Origin: Limnoperna fortunei
Taxonomy: Eukaryota > Mollusca > Bivalvia > Mytilida > Modiolidae
Assembly: GCA_944474755.1 (NCBI GenBank)
Contig: OX104112.1
Span: 3,754,001-3,818,000, forward strand
Direction: 5' to 3'
Length of the DNA stretch: 64,000 nucleotides
How positions within the stretch are numbered: the first letter of the stretch is position 1; every line of letters starts with the position of its first letter. Below are positions 33,717 through 45,100 of this stretch, in pieces. Made by a program: the position numbers and the translations under genes. A model generated the notes under the pieces. That model searched no databases. It was not told the origin of the DNA and saw nothing but the letters and a program-made list of their open reading frames with translations.

Positions 33717-36679
33717 TGTGTATTCAATATATATGTATGCAATACTCACAAGGTGTCAATGCTGTTGATACTGTGTAGAGACACCTGTGTGTACACTCGC
33801 AGGTGTCACTGTTGATTATTTGGGTGACAAACCCAGCATCATGGTTTGAATTACTGTGGTACTTGTCAGTTGCCATAGCAATAAGTATAAAAACCTGCAA
33901 TTCTGTGGTCCTGTCATCACTTCTGTGTAGATGCTGTACGGCTACGCTAGAAAGCTATTGAAGATGTTTACCACTGGTCAAACTCATCCTCATAATGTAT
34001 GTCTGGACTTCTGAAAGGGAAGGTTCTCCGTGCTGATAGGCATTGTTGAGAAAAAACCTGCTACACCTACATCTTGTGATGAAAATGCCAACACCCCAAG
34101 CAATCACATGGACTCGAGACTGGACATTAACGACCACAGTCAAGATGTACATGGAATGATAGAGATGATGGCAGACTCCAATGAATTCCATCTCATACTC
34201 CACTTCTCAGATGACAAATCCAGCAGCCTAAAAAGAACAAGACGATAGTAGTGTACTTGGAATTGTTTTTGTTGTTTTGTTTAACCAAAGATAATAGCCG
34301 TTTTGATTGCAAAATATTTTTTTGAAAATTGATAGTTTTTTCATTATGACGCTTATCTCCAGATTGTTTTCATGTAGAAACCGGCGGTACAGAATCTTTG
34401 AGAAAACTTCAAAAAGGCAATTGATAGAAGTAAGGGGCTTACAAATTCTTGAAAGCCAGACTGTAATTAGGTTAAAATTTATAGGTTTTTTTCAATATCA
34501 TGCTTATCTGCCCTTAATACGCTCTTCAACAGATTTTGTAAAAATATATATTGGATCTGGTACTGATCTGGTTATAGCTGAAATTTCTTTTCTTTTTTAA
34601 TCAGAGCAATGAGACTATTGTTGGTTAATATTAAAAGCTATTTTTAAGTGTTTGAAATGGAATTTTTGGCGCATCATGTGCAAGATAAGGCTGAAATGAC
34701 ATTTTTCAAAACAGAATAATGAGAATCAATTTTATAGAAAACAACTCCAATTGGGTGTTGGGTCATTTCTCCAGGACTACCTGTTAGCCTTGAGTCGAAT
34801 CGCTCTGGTCGTTTCGCACCTATAACATGTATAAAGTGAGACGTTTCGCCCTGGATCTTTTCGCCCCTCTAAATAAAAACAATGTGTATCTCGTATTTTG
34901 TGTATTAGAGCTGGATGAACTTTAATTAATAAATAAAAATTATAGCAATTATAATCTCAGTTCATAATTATTTCATTTGTTAATTCGCCGATTGCGAATT
35001 AAGTGGTGTTACCTCCCTTAAAGGGGCGTGTAACCGCGATTTACATGTATGACTCGCACATGCAGTATATGCTTACCACTACATTTCAGTGATAAATACT
35101 TATTTCCAATGTTTTAAAAACCATCAAAACAATGTTTTGCAACATATTTTGACCTTGTTATTGTGACGTTCCAGTTTTATTTTAGGGTTCACACAATTGT
35201 TCATTTGACAGATAATATAATTGTCTAGAAATTCAACAACAATCGGACGTGCACAATGCGAGTATTCAGTGTCAATTGTCATTCCTTTGAACGCCTGTGA
35301 TTGACTTAATTGACAGGTGGGTGGCCCCGTGTATCAAAAGCAACACACCTATTACAATCCAATCAATAGGTGTGTCGGGAAAAACTTAACGATGGGAGGA
35401 GCATTCCTTCATAGACTTGAAATCACGTGTTAATACATCTCTACACGACTGCAATAAAACGATACTCCTTTCTGGGTTGCAATAATTTTCTTAAACAAAA
35501 TAAAAAAGGAAATAATCTTAAGCTATTTTATTTTCGACATATTCCACTAAACCTACGACTGCAATTTGGAAAATGCTTATCCTAAAACATGTGGGTAAAA
35601 TATTCCTTGGAAGGTCGTATCCAAAACAAACAACACATTTTCCCATGGTAATTATTACAAAATTGCATGTGTACCTTTTCCAATTAACACCATTCACCTG
35701 TACAGGAAGCTTCTCAGTGGGACATTTTTTATTATAGGTACATGTAATGACTCAATTATCCGTAACTGATAACTGTCAACCTATTGAAATCTGTGCTCAC
35801 ATGCATCAGAGACATATAATTACATGTACAAGTAATACATTTATGTCATTAACATTGCACATATATTCGTTGACGCCACAATAAAAATCACCTTTATCTA
35901 ACCGGCAGCCAGGTGTAGTTTCTGCATCCGGTGAACAGGTAATTAATTTCCTTGGAGCACAAAGTGGGAAAGTAATTTATATAAACAATTTATTAGCACC
36001 TTATTAACCACAGTTCATTAGTTACTTAAAAATTAGGAGTTTTTAAATACACACTTTTATTTGACAAAAGTTTGCAAAGTCTGTATATCTGATGCATATT
36101 TTAATATCCCTTTTTATTTAATGGGATTTTCACCTACGTAGGTGCCAATAAATTGTTTATTGAAGGTATAGTGTGACAGATTTATATAGCTTGTATACCA
36201 ACTACAGTCTTACATGTAAACTAGAGTTATCGAACATGTTATCGGTAGGTGGCGCGCATATGAAAAGACGTGAACTACTTCATCAAAATAATTCTATTAA
36301 TTTATTAATCAGTGTCAAATACCAATTATCATATTTAATGTGATGATTTAAAGAAATTAATTTTGTTATGATTAAATAAAATTCAATCAAATGAAGAAAC
36401 ACATTTGATCTAGAGCTTTACAGCTTGTGCCACCGTGTCATTTAATTAAAATTCAAAGTAAATTTGTGAAATGTTTGATTAGTGAAAACATAACCTGTAA
36501 AACTTTTGCGTTATATATCGAGTATATATTTTATATATATCGAGTAGGTTTTATGTGTCTCTTTGTGTGTTATATGTACTGTGTTCTGTACTTTCTTACA
36601 TGCTAACATAGTTTTATATAATAGTATGTTTTATGTGTCTAAGTGTGATTAATATGTATTGTTGTATCATGTATGTTGT
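33717..36679. other. Single-copy AT-rich region, no supported gene
   Basis: The plus-strand frame at 34030-34248 (72 codons; rich in Asp, Ser, His and Asn, ending SSSLKRTRR) has a more protein-like composition than its neighbours, but I recognise no domain and see no support for its start. Three CGTTTCGC or TTTTCGCCCC words cluster at about 34810-34875 and may be a decayed short repeat. GTTACCTCCCTTAAAGGGG near 35010 resembles an element end. Otherwise I see nothing. Confidence 0.4.
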
Positions 36680-36780
36680 TATTGTTTGTCGGTTAAAAGC
36701 TCTACAGAGCTTATGTTGCTTGTATTTATAACCCGACTTCAAATAAAGTTTCTATGTCTATGTCTATGTCTATGTCTATG
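36680..36780 (+). mobile_element. LINE-like 3' end with hairpin, AATAAA and (TCTATG)5 tail
   Basis: An outer stem GTCGGTTA (36688-36695) pairs with TAACCCGAC (36729-36737). It encloses an inner perfect hairpin, AAGCTCT-AC-AGAGCTT, at 36697-36712. AATAAA follows at 36742-36747, then five exact TCTATG copies at 36751-36780. A structured 3' end followed by a short simple-repeat tail is typical of several non-LTR retrotransposon clades. No reverse transcriptase remains upstream, so this is a 5'-truncated copy. The clade cannot be assigned. Confidence 0.55.
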
Positions 36781-37489
36781 CGTTAGACTCCTTCGCTCAC
36801 ATCGTTCGCGATAATATACATTTTTTGCGTTTCCTCGGATATTTAATTTCGACCCAAATGATATAAGGATCAAATTCCTGTGCCTAATCACAGGGGCTTG
36901 TAAAAAAAGATTTACTTGCACTTTCGATATAAATTTGATACTGGCCATGGGTCGAGTTTGTGCTCCCACACTAGCACTTTCATCGCCGAAATTCGAGTGT
37001 ATTATACAATTGAACGAGTTCCCGGCAGTCTATTTATCGGTGTCCAACCAAATGACCAGCAAATTATTTCGATACAGTCCAATGATTGATTGATGTGCGC
37101 CTGATCAGTTGATCCTTTTGTCGTATGAATTTACCTGACAACTTAATCAACTTCCCCTGTAAATTTTACTGAATATATCGTTTTTCATTATTATTCCCCC
37201 TTTATTCTATTCGCACATTTTGATTGGTCAAAACAGCGCCAAAAAAATATCTAAGCCGGTGTCATACAAAATTAGGACCGGTATCAGCTGTTTATCTATC
37301 AATTAAAATAAAAGGTCATTAAAAATACCAAGATGAATAAAGCTAACCATGACTCATCAGTGGCACAAACAATATTTGAATTACAAATGAAAATGATGTT
37401 ATAGAGCTTTTGTCACCAGAATTCTAAAACGTTATACAAAAATGTAGCAAAATACACCTTGAAAATAGAAAAACCTCATCTTAAATTAA
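36781..37489. other. Single-copy AT-rich region
   Basis: No gene is visible. A TTTTGATTGGTCA word near 37220 also occurs in the TIR element near 8690. Nothing else is recognised. Confidence 0.45.
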
Positions 37490-37638
37490 TATGACAAAAT
37501 CCGACCTTCGGTAGGAAATCTGACAATCCTTATAAATTAGGATTGGAGTCTGCCTGCAGAGAGACTCGAACCCGCAACCTCAGTGTTGACAGAACACGTG
37601 ATCAATAGTAGACAAACTACCTTAACCACTCGGACACC
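37490..37638 (-). mobile_element. tRNA-derived SINE, antisense copy
   Basis: Read on the minus strand from 37638, the head GGTGTCCGAGTGGTTAAGGT is a good Ser/Leu-type tRNA start with A box. The B box GGTTGCGGGTTCGAGTC lies at 37579-37563 and is the best preserved of the SINE copies here. The body that follows shares an AATTNATA-GGATTNTCAGA-GGT pattern with the two plus-strand SINEs. The 3' limit is not defined. An intact tRNA is excluded because the 3' half of the acceptor stem does not pair. Confidence 0.6.
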
Positions 37639-37825
37639 AATTAATAGGCCGGCCCCTTGTTGACTTTTGAAACCGACAAATTTGGCTTATGTAATTTGAA
37701 ATTTAACAGGCTGTGTTTACACAGAGAAAGAAGGTCGTTACATTAGAATTTAATTTCTTGCATGCTACATTTCTTTAATATACATTTTTTTTTAATTAAC
37801 GTATTATCTCTGGATAGTCGGCTAC
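37639..37825. other. Unique flank of the 1,312-bp array
   Basis: Ordinary AT-rich sequence that ends ATAGTCGGCTAC at 37825. It has no similarity to the end of the 1,312-bp unit, so the array boundary is sharp. Confidence 0.6.
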
Positions 37826-38284
37826 TATAGGTTACAATTGCGCAATTATTTGTTTACATGACAACGGGAAATTTTTTTACCCAAGATAGTATGCAGAAGA
37901 AAATACACGGTGGCATCTGATTGGATGTTGGAGTTCTGAAAATAGCAAAATTAAAAATTATAAACATTATTTATTGAAAATGTTCGATATTTGGACGGAA
38001 ATTTTTAAGAGCCTTGAAAATTGAGCTTAAAACGATTAAAGAGGGAGGTTAGAAATTGTGTCAGTGCCATTTAAATGTCATTATTTCAACCAAAATTTCC
38101 GGTCATTTTTGCTGCATGACCTATACTTTTTTATTTGTTAATAATGAAGTTTTTCATTTCAATTTACACAAAAAACTGTTTTCCGGGGGGGGGAATTTTT
38201 GAGGTTTTTCGCACAAATGAACTTAATTGCCAGGGGTACCATATGGGAAATGCATTGTAAATAATTGCGCTTTTGTAACCTATA
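37826..38284. mobile_element. 459-bp TIR-bounded segment at the start of each 1,312-bp unit (first copy)
   Basis: The left terminal repeat at 37826-37851 (TATAGGTTACAATTGCGCAA then TTATTT) is the reverse complement of 38259-38284 except for two bases. Ends of this kind mark a non-autonomous DNA transposon (MITE). The segment contains the G8-10 run (38185-38193 here) and has no coding capacity. Its left end coincides with the left edge of the array. It recurs in every full unit at the same offset. Confidence 0.65.
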
Positions 38285-39137
38285 TGGAACTGAGATTTCT
38301 TCCAGAATACTCGATTTATTGACCCATTTTTAATTCTAAAATTTGAATTCGTCACAGAATGTCAAGTTATGTATAAATTGTTTATTAATAACGATTTGTT
38401 AAAAAATTATAGTCTGTTTCTAAAATATACATATTTTTTCATAGAAAATCTAGGGTGGGCTACAATGACGAGTTTGTGCGGTCTTTTAGGTAAAAATTGT
38501 TGTTGACGTTTTTGGGGGAAATTGTTTAATACATTCAAATGCAGCGTTTGACATCAAAAACACATATTTTATGCTAGGCTTAAGTCTCTTAGCCGACTTT
38601 TTTTGTTTTGACCTCTTTTCAGCCAAATTGAATTTTTGGGGTTTTAAGCATTTCAGTATGTTGCATCCATGAATGACATCGCTTTTGTTGAATTTGAATG
38701 CAGTTGGCTTTAATGGGACTGCTTCTGACATACGGACATACAATAGGACTCACCAAGTATTATCATAGCTAGCTATAGTTTGTTTCAAAAATGTGGTTTT
38801 TCACAGATTCTACGAAAAATTCGTTTTCGGCCTTCAGATCTTTATTCGAGAAAAAATGTTGAAGAAGAAAGTTATCCCAGAATTGACTCATGTACCAAAT
38901 ATACAAATAACGACCGAAAACAAGTACAATAACTCGAATATTACTAAGCAGCAACACATTATTGTCGGAAAACATGATGAAAAATGCGATTAATTTTGAT
39001 AGAGGGTGGCCTCCAGAAAATTCAAACGAATAAACAACCCTTGAAGATAACTTTATTTTACTTTGGGAAACATTTGGATATTGCCTAAGGATGATACCAT
39101 AACATTTTGGGCTCATTCTGACACTTTCAATGTTGCC
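38285..39137. repeat. 853-bp remainder of the 1,312-bp unit (first copy)
   Basis: AT-rich sequence. Two minus-strand frames follow each other, 39116-38769 (115 codons) and 38743-38486 (85 codons), and a plus-strand frame at 38793-38993 (66 codons) overlaps the first. None matches a family I recognise. The 85-codon product is Lys-rich (SKQKKSAKRLKPS) but has no recognisable domain. Because the copies are near-identical, substitution patterns cannot test for coding. I treat all as unsupported. Confidence 0.5.
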
Positions 39138-42100
39138 TATAGGTTACAATTGCGCAATTATTTGTTTACATGACAACGGGAAATTTTTTTACCCAAGATA
39201 GTATGCAGAAGAAAATACACGGTGGCATCTGATTGGATGTTGGAGTTCTGAAAATAGCAAAATTAAAAATTATAAACATTATTTATTGAAAATGTTCGAT
39301 ATTTGGACGGAAATTTTTAAGAGCCTTGAAAATTGAGCTTAAAACGATTAAAGAGGGAGGTTAGAAATTGTGTCAGTGCCATTTAAATGTCATTATTTCA
39401 ACCAAAATTTCCGGTCATTTTTGCTGCATGACCTATACTTTTTTATTTGTTAATAATGAAGTTTTTCATTTCAATTTACACAAAAAACTGTTTTCCGGGG
39501 GGGGGAATTTTTGAGGTTTTTCGCACAAATGAACTTAATTGCCAGGGGTACCATATGGGAAATGCATTGTAAATAATTGCGCTTTTGTAACCTATATGGA
39601 ACTGAGATTTCTTCCAGAATACTCGATTTATTGACCCATTTTTAATTCTAAAATTTGAATTCGTCACAGAATGTCAAGTTATGTATAAATTGTTTATTAA
39701 TAACGATTTGTTAAAAAATTATAGTCTGTTTCTAAAATATACATATTTTTTCATAGAAAATCTAGGGTGGGCTACAATGACGAGTTTGTGCGGTCTTTTA
39801 GGTAAAAATTGTTGTTGACGTTTTTGGGGGAAATTGTTTAATACATTCAAATGCAGCGTTTGACATCAAAAACACATATTTTATGCTAGGCTTAAGTCTC
39901 TTAGCCGACTTTTTTTGTTTTGACCTCTTTTCAGCCAAATTGAATTTTTGGGGTTTTAAGCATTTCAGTATGTTGCATCCATGAATGACATCGCTTTTGT
40001 TGAATTTGAATGCAGTTGGCTTTAATGGGACTGCTTCTGACATACGGACATACAATAGGACTCACCAAGTATTATCATAGCTAGCTATAGTTTGTTTCAA
40101 AAATGTGGTTTTTCACAGATTCTACGAAAAATTCGTTTTCGGCCTTCAGATCTTTATTCGAGAAAAAATGTTGAAGAAGAAAGTTATCCCAGAATTGACT
40201 CATGTACCAAATATACAAATAACGACCGAAAACAAGTACAATAACTCGAATATTACTAAGCAGCAACACATTATTGTCGGAAAACATGATGAAAAATGCG
40301 ATTAATTTTGATAGAGGGTGGCCTCCAGAAAATTCAAACGAATAAACAACCCTTGAAGATAACTTTATTTTACTTTGGGAAACATTTGGATATTGCCTAA
40401 GGATGATACCATAACATTTTGGGCTCATTCTGACACTTTCAATGTTGCCTATAGGTTACAATTGCGCAATTATTTGTTTACATGACAACGGGAAATTTTT
40501 TTACCCAAGATAGTATGCAGAAGAAAATACACGGTGGCATCTGATTGGATGTTGGAGTTCTGAAAATAGCAAAATTAAAAATTATAAACATTATTTATTG
40601 AAAATGTTCGATATTTGGACGGAAATTTTTAAGAGCCTTGAAAATTGAGCTTAAAACGATTAAAGAGGGAGGTTAGAAATTGTGTCAGTGCCATTTAAAT
40701 GTCATTATTTCAACCAAAATTTCCGGTCATTTTTGCTGCATGACCTATACTTTTTTATTTGTTAATAATGAAGTTTTTCATTTCAATTTACACAAAAAAC
40801 TGTTTTCCGGGGGGGGGAATTTTTGAGGTTTTTCGCACAAATGAACTTAATTGCCAGGGGTACCATATGGGAAATGCATTGTAAATAATTGCGCTTTTGT
40901 AACCTATATGGAACTGAGATTTCTTCCAGAATACTCGATTTATTGACCCATTTTTAATTCTAAAATTTGAATTCGTCACAGAATGTCAAGTTATGTATAA
41001 ATTGTTTATTAATAACGATTTGTTAAAAAATTATAGTCTGTTTCTAAAATATACATATTTTTTCATAGAAAATCTAGGGTGGGCTACAATGACGAGTTTG
41101 TGCGGTCTTTTAGGTAAAAATTGTTGTTGACGTTTTTGGGGGAAATTGTTTAATACATTCAAATGCAGCGTTTGACATCAAAAACACATATTTTATGCTA
41201 GGCTTAAGTCTCTTAGCCGACTTTTTTTGTTTTGACCTCTTTTCAGCCAAATTGAATTTTTGGGGTTTTAAGCATTTCAGTATGTTGCATCCATGAATGA
41301 CATCGCTTTTGTTGAATTTGAATGCAGTTGGCTTTAATGGGACTGCTTCTGACATACGGACATACAATAGGACTCACCAAGTATTATCATAGCTAGCTAT
41401 AGTTTGTTTCAAAAATGTGGTTTTTCACAGATTCTACGAAAAATTCGTTTTCGGCCTTCAGATCTTTATTCGAGAAAAAATGTTGAAGAAGAAAGTTATC
41501 CCAGAATTGACTCATGTACCAAATATACAAATAACGACCGAAAACAAGTACAATAACTCGAATATTACTAAGCAGCAACACATTATTGTCGGAAAACATG
41601 ATGAAAAATGCGATTAATTTTGATAGAGGGTGGCCTCCAGAAAATTCAAACGAATAAACAACCCTTGAAGATAACTTTATTTTACTTTGGGAAACATTTG
41701 GATATTGCCTAAGGATGATACCATAACATTTTGGGCTCATTCTGACACTTTCAATGTTGCCTATAGGTTACAATTGCGCAATTATTTGTTTACATGACAA
41801 CGGGAAATTTTTTTACCCAAGATAGTATGCAGAAGAAAATACACGGTGGCATCTGATTGGATGTTGGAGTTCTGAAAATAGCAAAATTAAAAATTATAAA
41901 CATTATTTATTGAAAATGTTCGATATTTGGACGGAAATTTTTAAGAGCCTTGAAAATTGAGCTTAAAACGATTAAAGAGGGAGGTTAGAAATTGTGTCAG
42001 TGCCATTTAAATGTCATTATTTCAACCAAAATTTCCGGTCATTTTTGCTGCATGACCTATACTTTTTTATTTGTTAATAATGAAGTTTTTCATTTCAATT

Positions 42101-45100
42101 TACACAAAAAACTGTTTTCCGGGGGGGGGAATTTTTGAGGTTTTTCGCACAAATGAACTTAATTGCCAGGGGTACCATATGGGAAATGCATTGTAAATAA
42201 TTGCGCTTTTGTAACCTATATGGAACTGAGATTTCTTCCAGAATACTCGATTTATTGACCCATTTTTAATTCTAAAATTTGAATTCGTCACAGAATGTCA
42301 AGTTATGTATAAATTGTTTATTAATAACGATTTGTTAAAAAATTATAGTCTGTTTCTAAAATATACATATTTTTTCATAGAAAATCTAGGGTGGGCTACA
42401 ATGACGAGTTTGTGCGGTCTTTTAGGTAAAAATTGTTGTTGACGTTTTTGGGGGAAATTGTTTAATACATTCAAATGCAGCGTTTGACATCAAAAACACA
42501 TATTTTATGCTAGGCTTAAGTCTCTTAGCCGACTTTTTTTGTTTTGACCTCTTTTCAGCCAAATTGAATTTTTGGGGTTTTAAGCATTTCAGTATGTTGC
42601 ATCCATGAATGACATCGCTTTTGTTGAATTTGAATGCAGTTGGCTTTAATGGGACTGCTTCTGACATACGGACATACAATAGGACTCACCAAGTATTATC
42701 ATAGCTAGCTATAGTTTGTTTCAAAAATGTGGTTTTTCACAGATTCTACGAAAAATTCGTTTTCGGCCTTCAGATCTTTATTCGAGAAAAAATGTTGAAG
42801 AAGAAAGTTATCCCAGAATTGACTCATGTACCAAATATACAAATAACGACCGAAAACAAGTACAATAACTCGAATATTACTAAGCAGCAACACATTATTG
42901 TCGGAAAACATGATGAAAAATGCGATTAATTTTGATAGAGGGTGGCCTCCAGAAAATTCAAACGAATAAACAACCCTTGAAGATAACTTTATTTTACTTT
43001 GGGAAACATTTGGATATTGCCTAAGGATGATACCATAACATTTTGGGCTCATTCTGACACTTTCAATGTTGCCTATAGGTTACAATTGCGCAATTATTTG
43101 TTTACATGACAACGGGAAATTTTTTTACCCAAGATAGTATGCAGAAGAAAATACACGGTGGCATCTGATTGGATGTTGGAGTTCTGAAAATAGCAAAATT
43201 AAAAATTATAAACATTATTTATTGAAAATGTTCGATATTTGGACGGAAATTTTTAAGAGCCTTGAAAATTGAGCTTAAAACGATTAAAGAGGGAGGTTAG
43301 AAATTGTGTCAGTGCCATTTAAATGTCATTATTTCAACCAAAATTTCCGGTCATTTTTGCTGCATGACCTATACTTTTTTATTTGTTAATAATGAAGTTT
43401 TTCATTTCAATTTACACAAAAAACTGTTTTCCGGGGGGGGGGAATTTTTGAGGTTTTTCGCACAAATGAACTTAATTGCCAGGGGTACCATATGGGAAAT
43501 GCATTGTAAATAATTGCGCTTTTGTAACCTATATGGAACTGAGATTTCTTCCAGAATACTCGATTTATTGACCCATTTTTAATTCTAAAATTTGAATTCG
43601 TCACAGAATGTCAAGTTATGTATGAATTGTTTATTAATAACGATTTGTTAAAAAATTATAGTCTGTTTCTAAAATATACATATTTTTTCATAGAAAATCT
43701 AGGGTGGGCTACAATGACGAGTTTGTGCGGTCTTTTAGGTAAAAATTGTTGTTGACGTTTTTGGGGGAAATTGTTTAATACATTCAAATGCAGCGTTTGA
43801 CATCAAAAACACATATTTTATGCTAGGCTTAAGTCTCTTAGCCGACTTTTTTTGTTTTGACCTCTTTTCAGCCAAATTGAATTTTTGGGGTTTTAAGCAT
43901 TTCAGTATGTTGCATCCATGAATGACATCGCTTTTGTTGAATTTGAATGCAGTTGGCTTTAATGGGACTGCTTCTGACATACGGACATACAATAGGACTC
44001 ACCAAGTATTATCATAGCTAGCTATAGTTTGTTTCAAAAATGTGGTTTTTCACAGATTCTACGAAAAATTCGTTTTCGGCCTTCAGATCTTTATTCGAGA
44101 AAAAATGTTGAAGAAGAAAGTTATCCCAGAATTGACTCATGTACCAAATATACAAATAACGACCGAAAACAAGTACAATAACTCGAATATTACTAAGCAG
44201 CAACACATTATTGTCGGAAAACATGATGAAAAATGCGATTAATTTTGATAGAGGGTGGCCTCCAGAAAATTCAAACGAATAAACAACCCTTGAAGATAAC
44301 TTTATTTTACTTTGGGAAACATTTGGATATTGCCTAAGGATGATACCATAACATTTTGGGCTCATTCTGACACTTTCAATGTTGCCTATAGGTTACAATT
44401 GCGCAATTATTTGTTTACATGACAACGGGAAATTTTTTTACCCAAGATAGTATGCAGAAGAAAATACACGGTGGCATCTGATTGGATGTTGGAGTTCTGA
44501 AAATAGCAAAATTAAAAATTATAAACATTATTTATTGAAAATGTTCGATATTTGGACGGAAATTTTTAAGAGCCTTGAAAATTGAGCTTAAAACGATTAA
44601 AGAGGGAGGTTAGAAATTGTGTCAGTGCCATTTAAATGTCATTATTTCAACCAAAATTTCCGGTCATTTTTGCTGCATGACCTATACTTTTTTATTTGTT
44701 AATAATGAAGTTTTTCATTTCAATTTACACAAAAAACTGTTTTCCGGGGGGGGGAATTTTTGAGGTTTTTCGCACAAATGAACTTAATTGCCAGGGGTAC
44801 CATATGGGAAATGCATTGTAAATAATTGCGCTTTTGTAACCTATATGGAACTGAGATTTCTTCCAGAATACTCGATTTATTGACCCATTTTTAATTCTAA
44901 AATTTGAATTCGTCACAGAATGTCAAGTTATGTATAAATTGTTTATTAATAACGATTTGTTAAAAAATTATAGTCTGTTTCTAAAATATACATATTTTTT
45001 CATAGAAAATCTAGGGTGGGCTACAATGACGAGTTTGTGCGGTCTTTTAGGTAAAAATTGTTGTTGACGTTTTTGGGGGAAATTGTTTAATACATTCAAA

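Noticed and set aside
34307..34600. 97-codon plus-strand frame
   Set aside because: It has the composition of translated AT-rich DNA, with no recognisable domain or conserved motif.
36739..36969. Minus-strand frame ending in an Arg-His repeat (RHRHRHRHR)
   Set aside because: The repeat is the (TCTATG)5 tail read in antisense.
37563..37638. Functional tRNA-Ser or tRNA-Leu gene on the minus strand
   Set aside because: The head is good but the 3' acceptor strand does not pair with the 5' end, and it runs into SINE body sequence.
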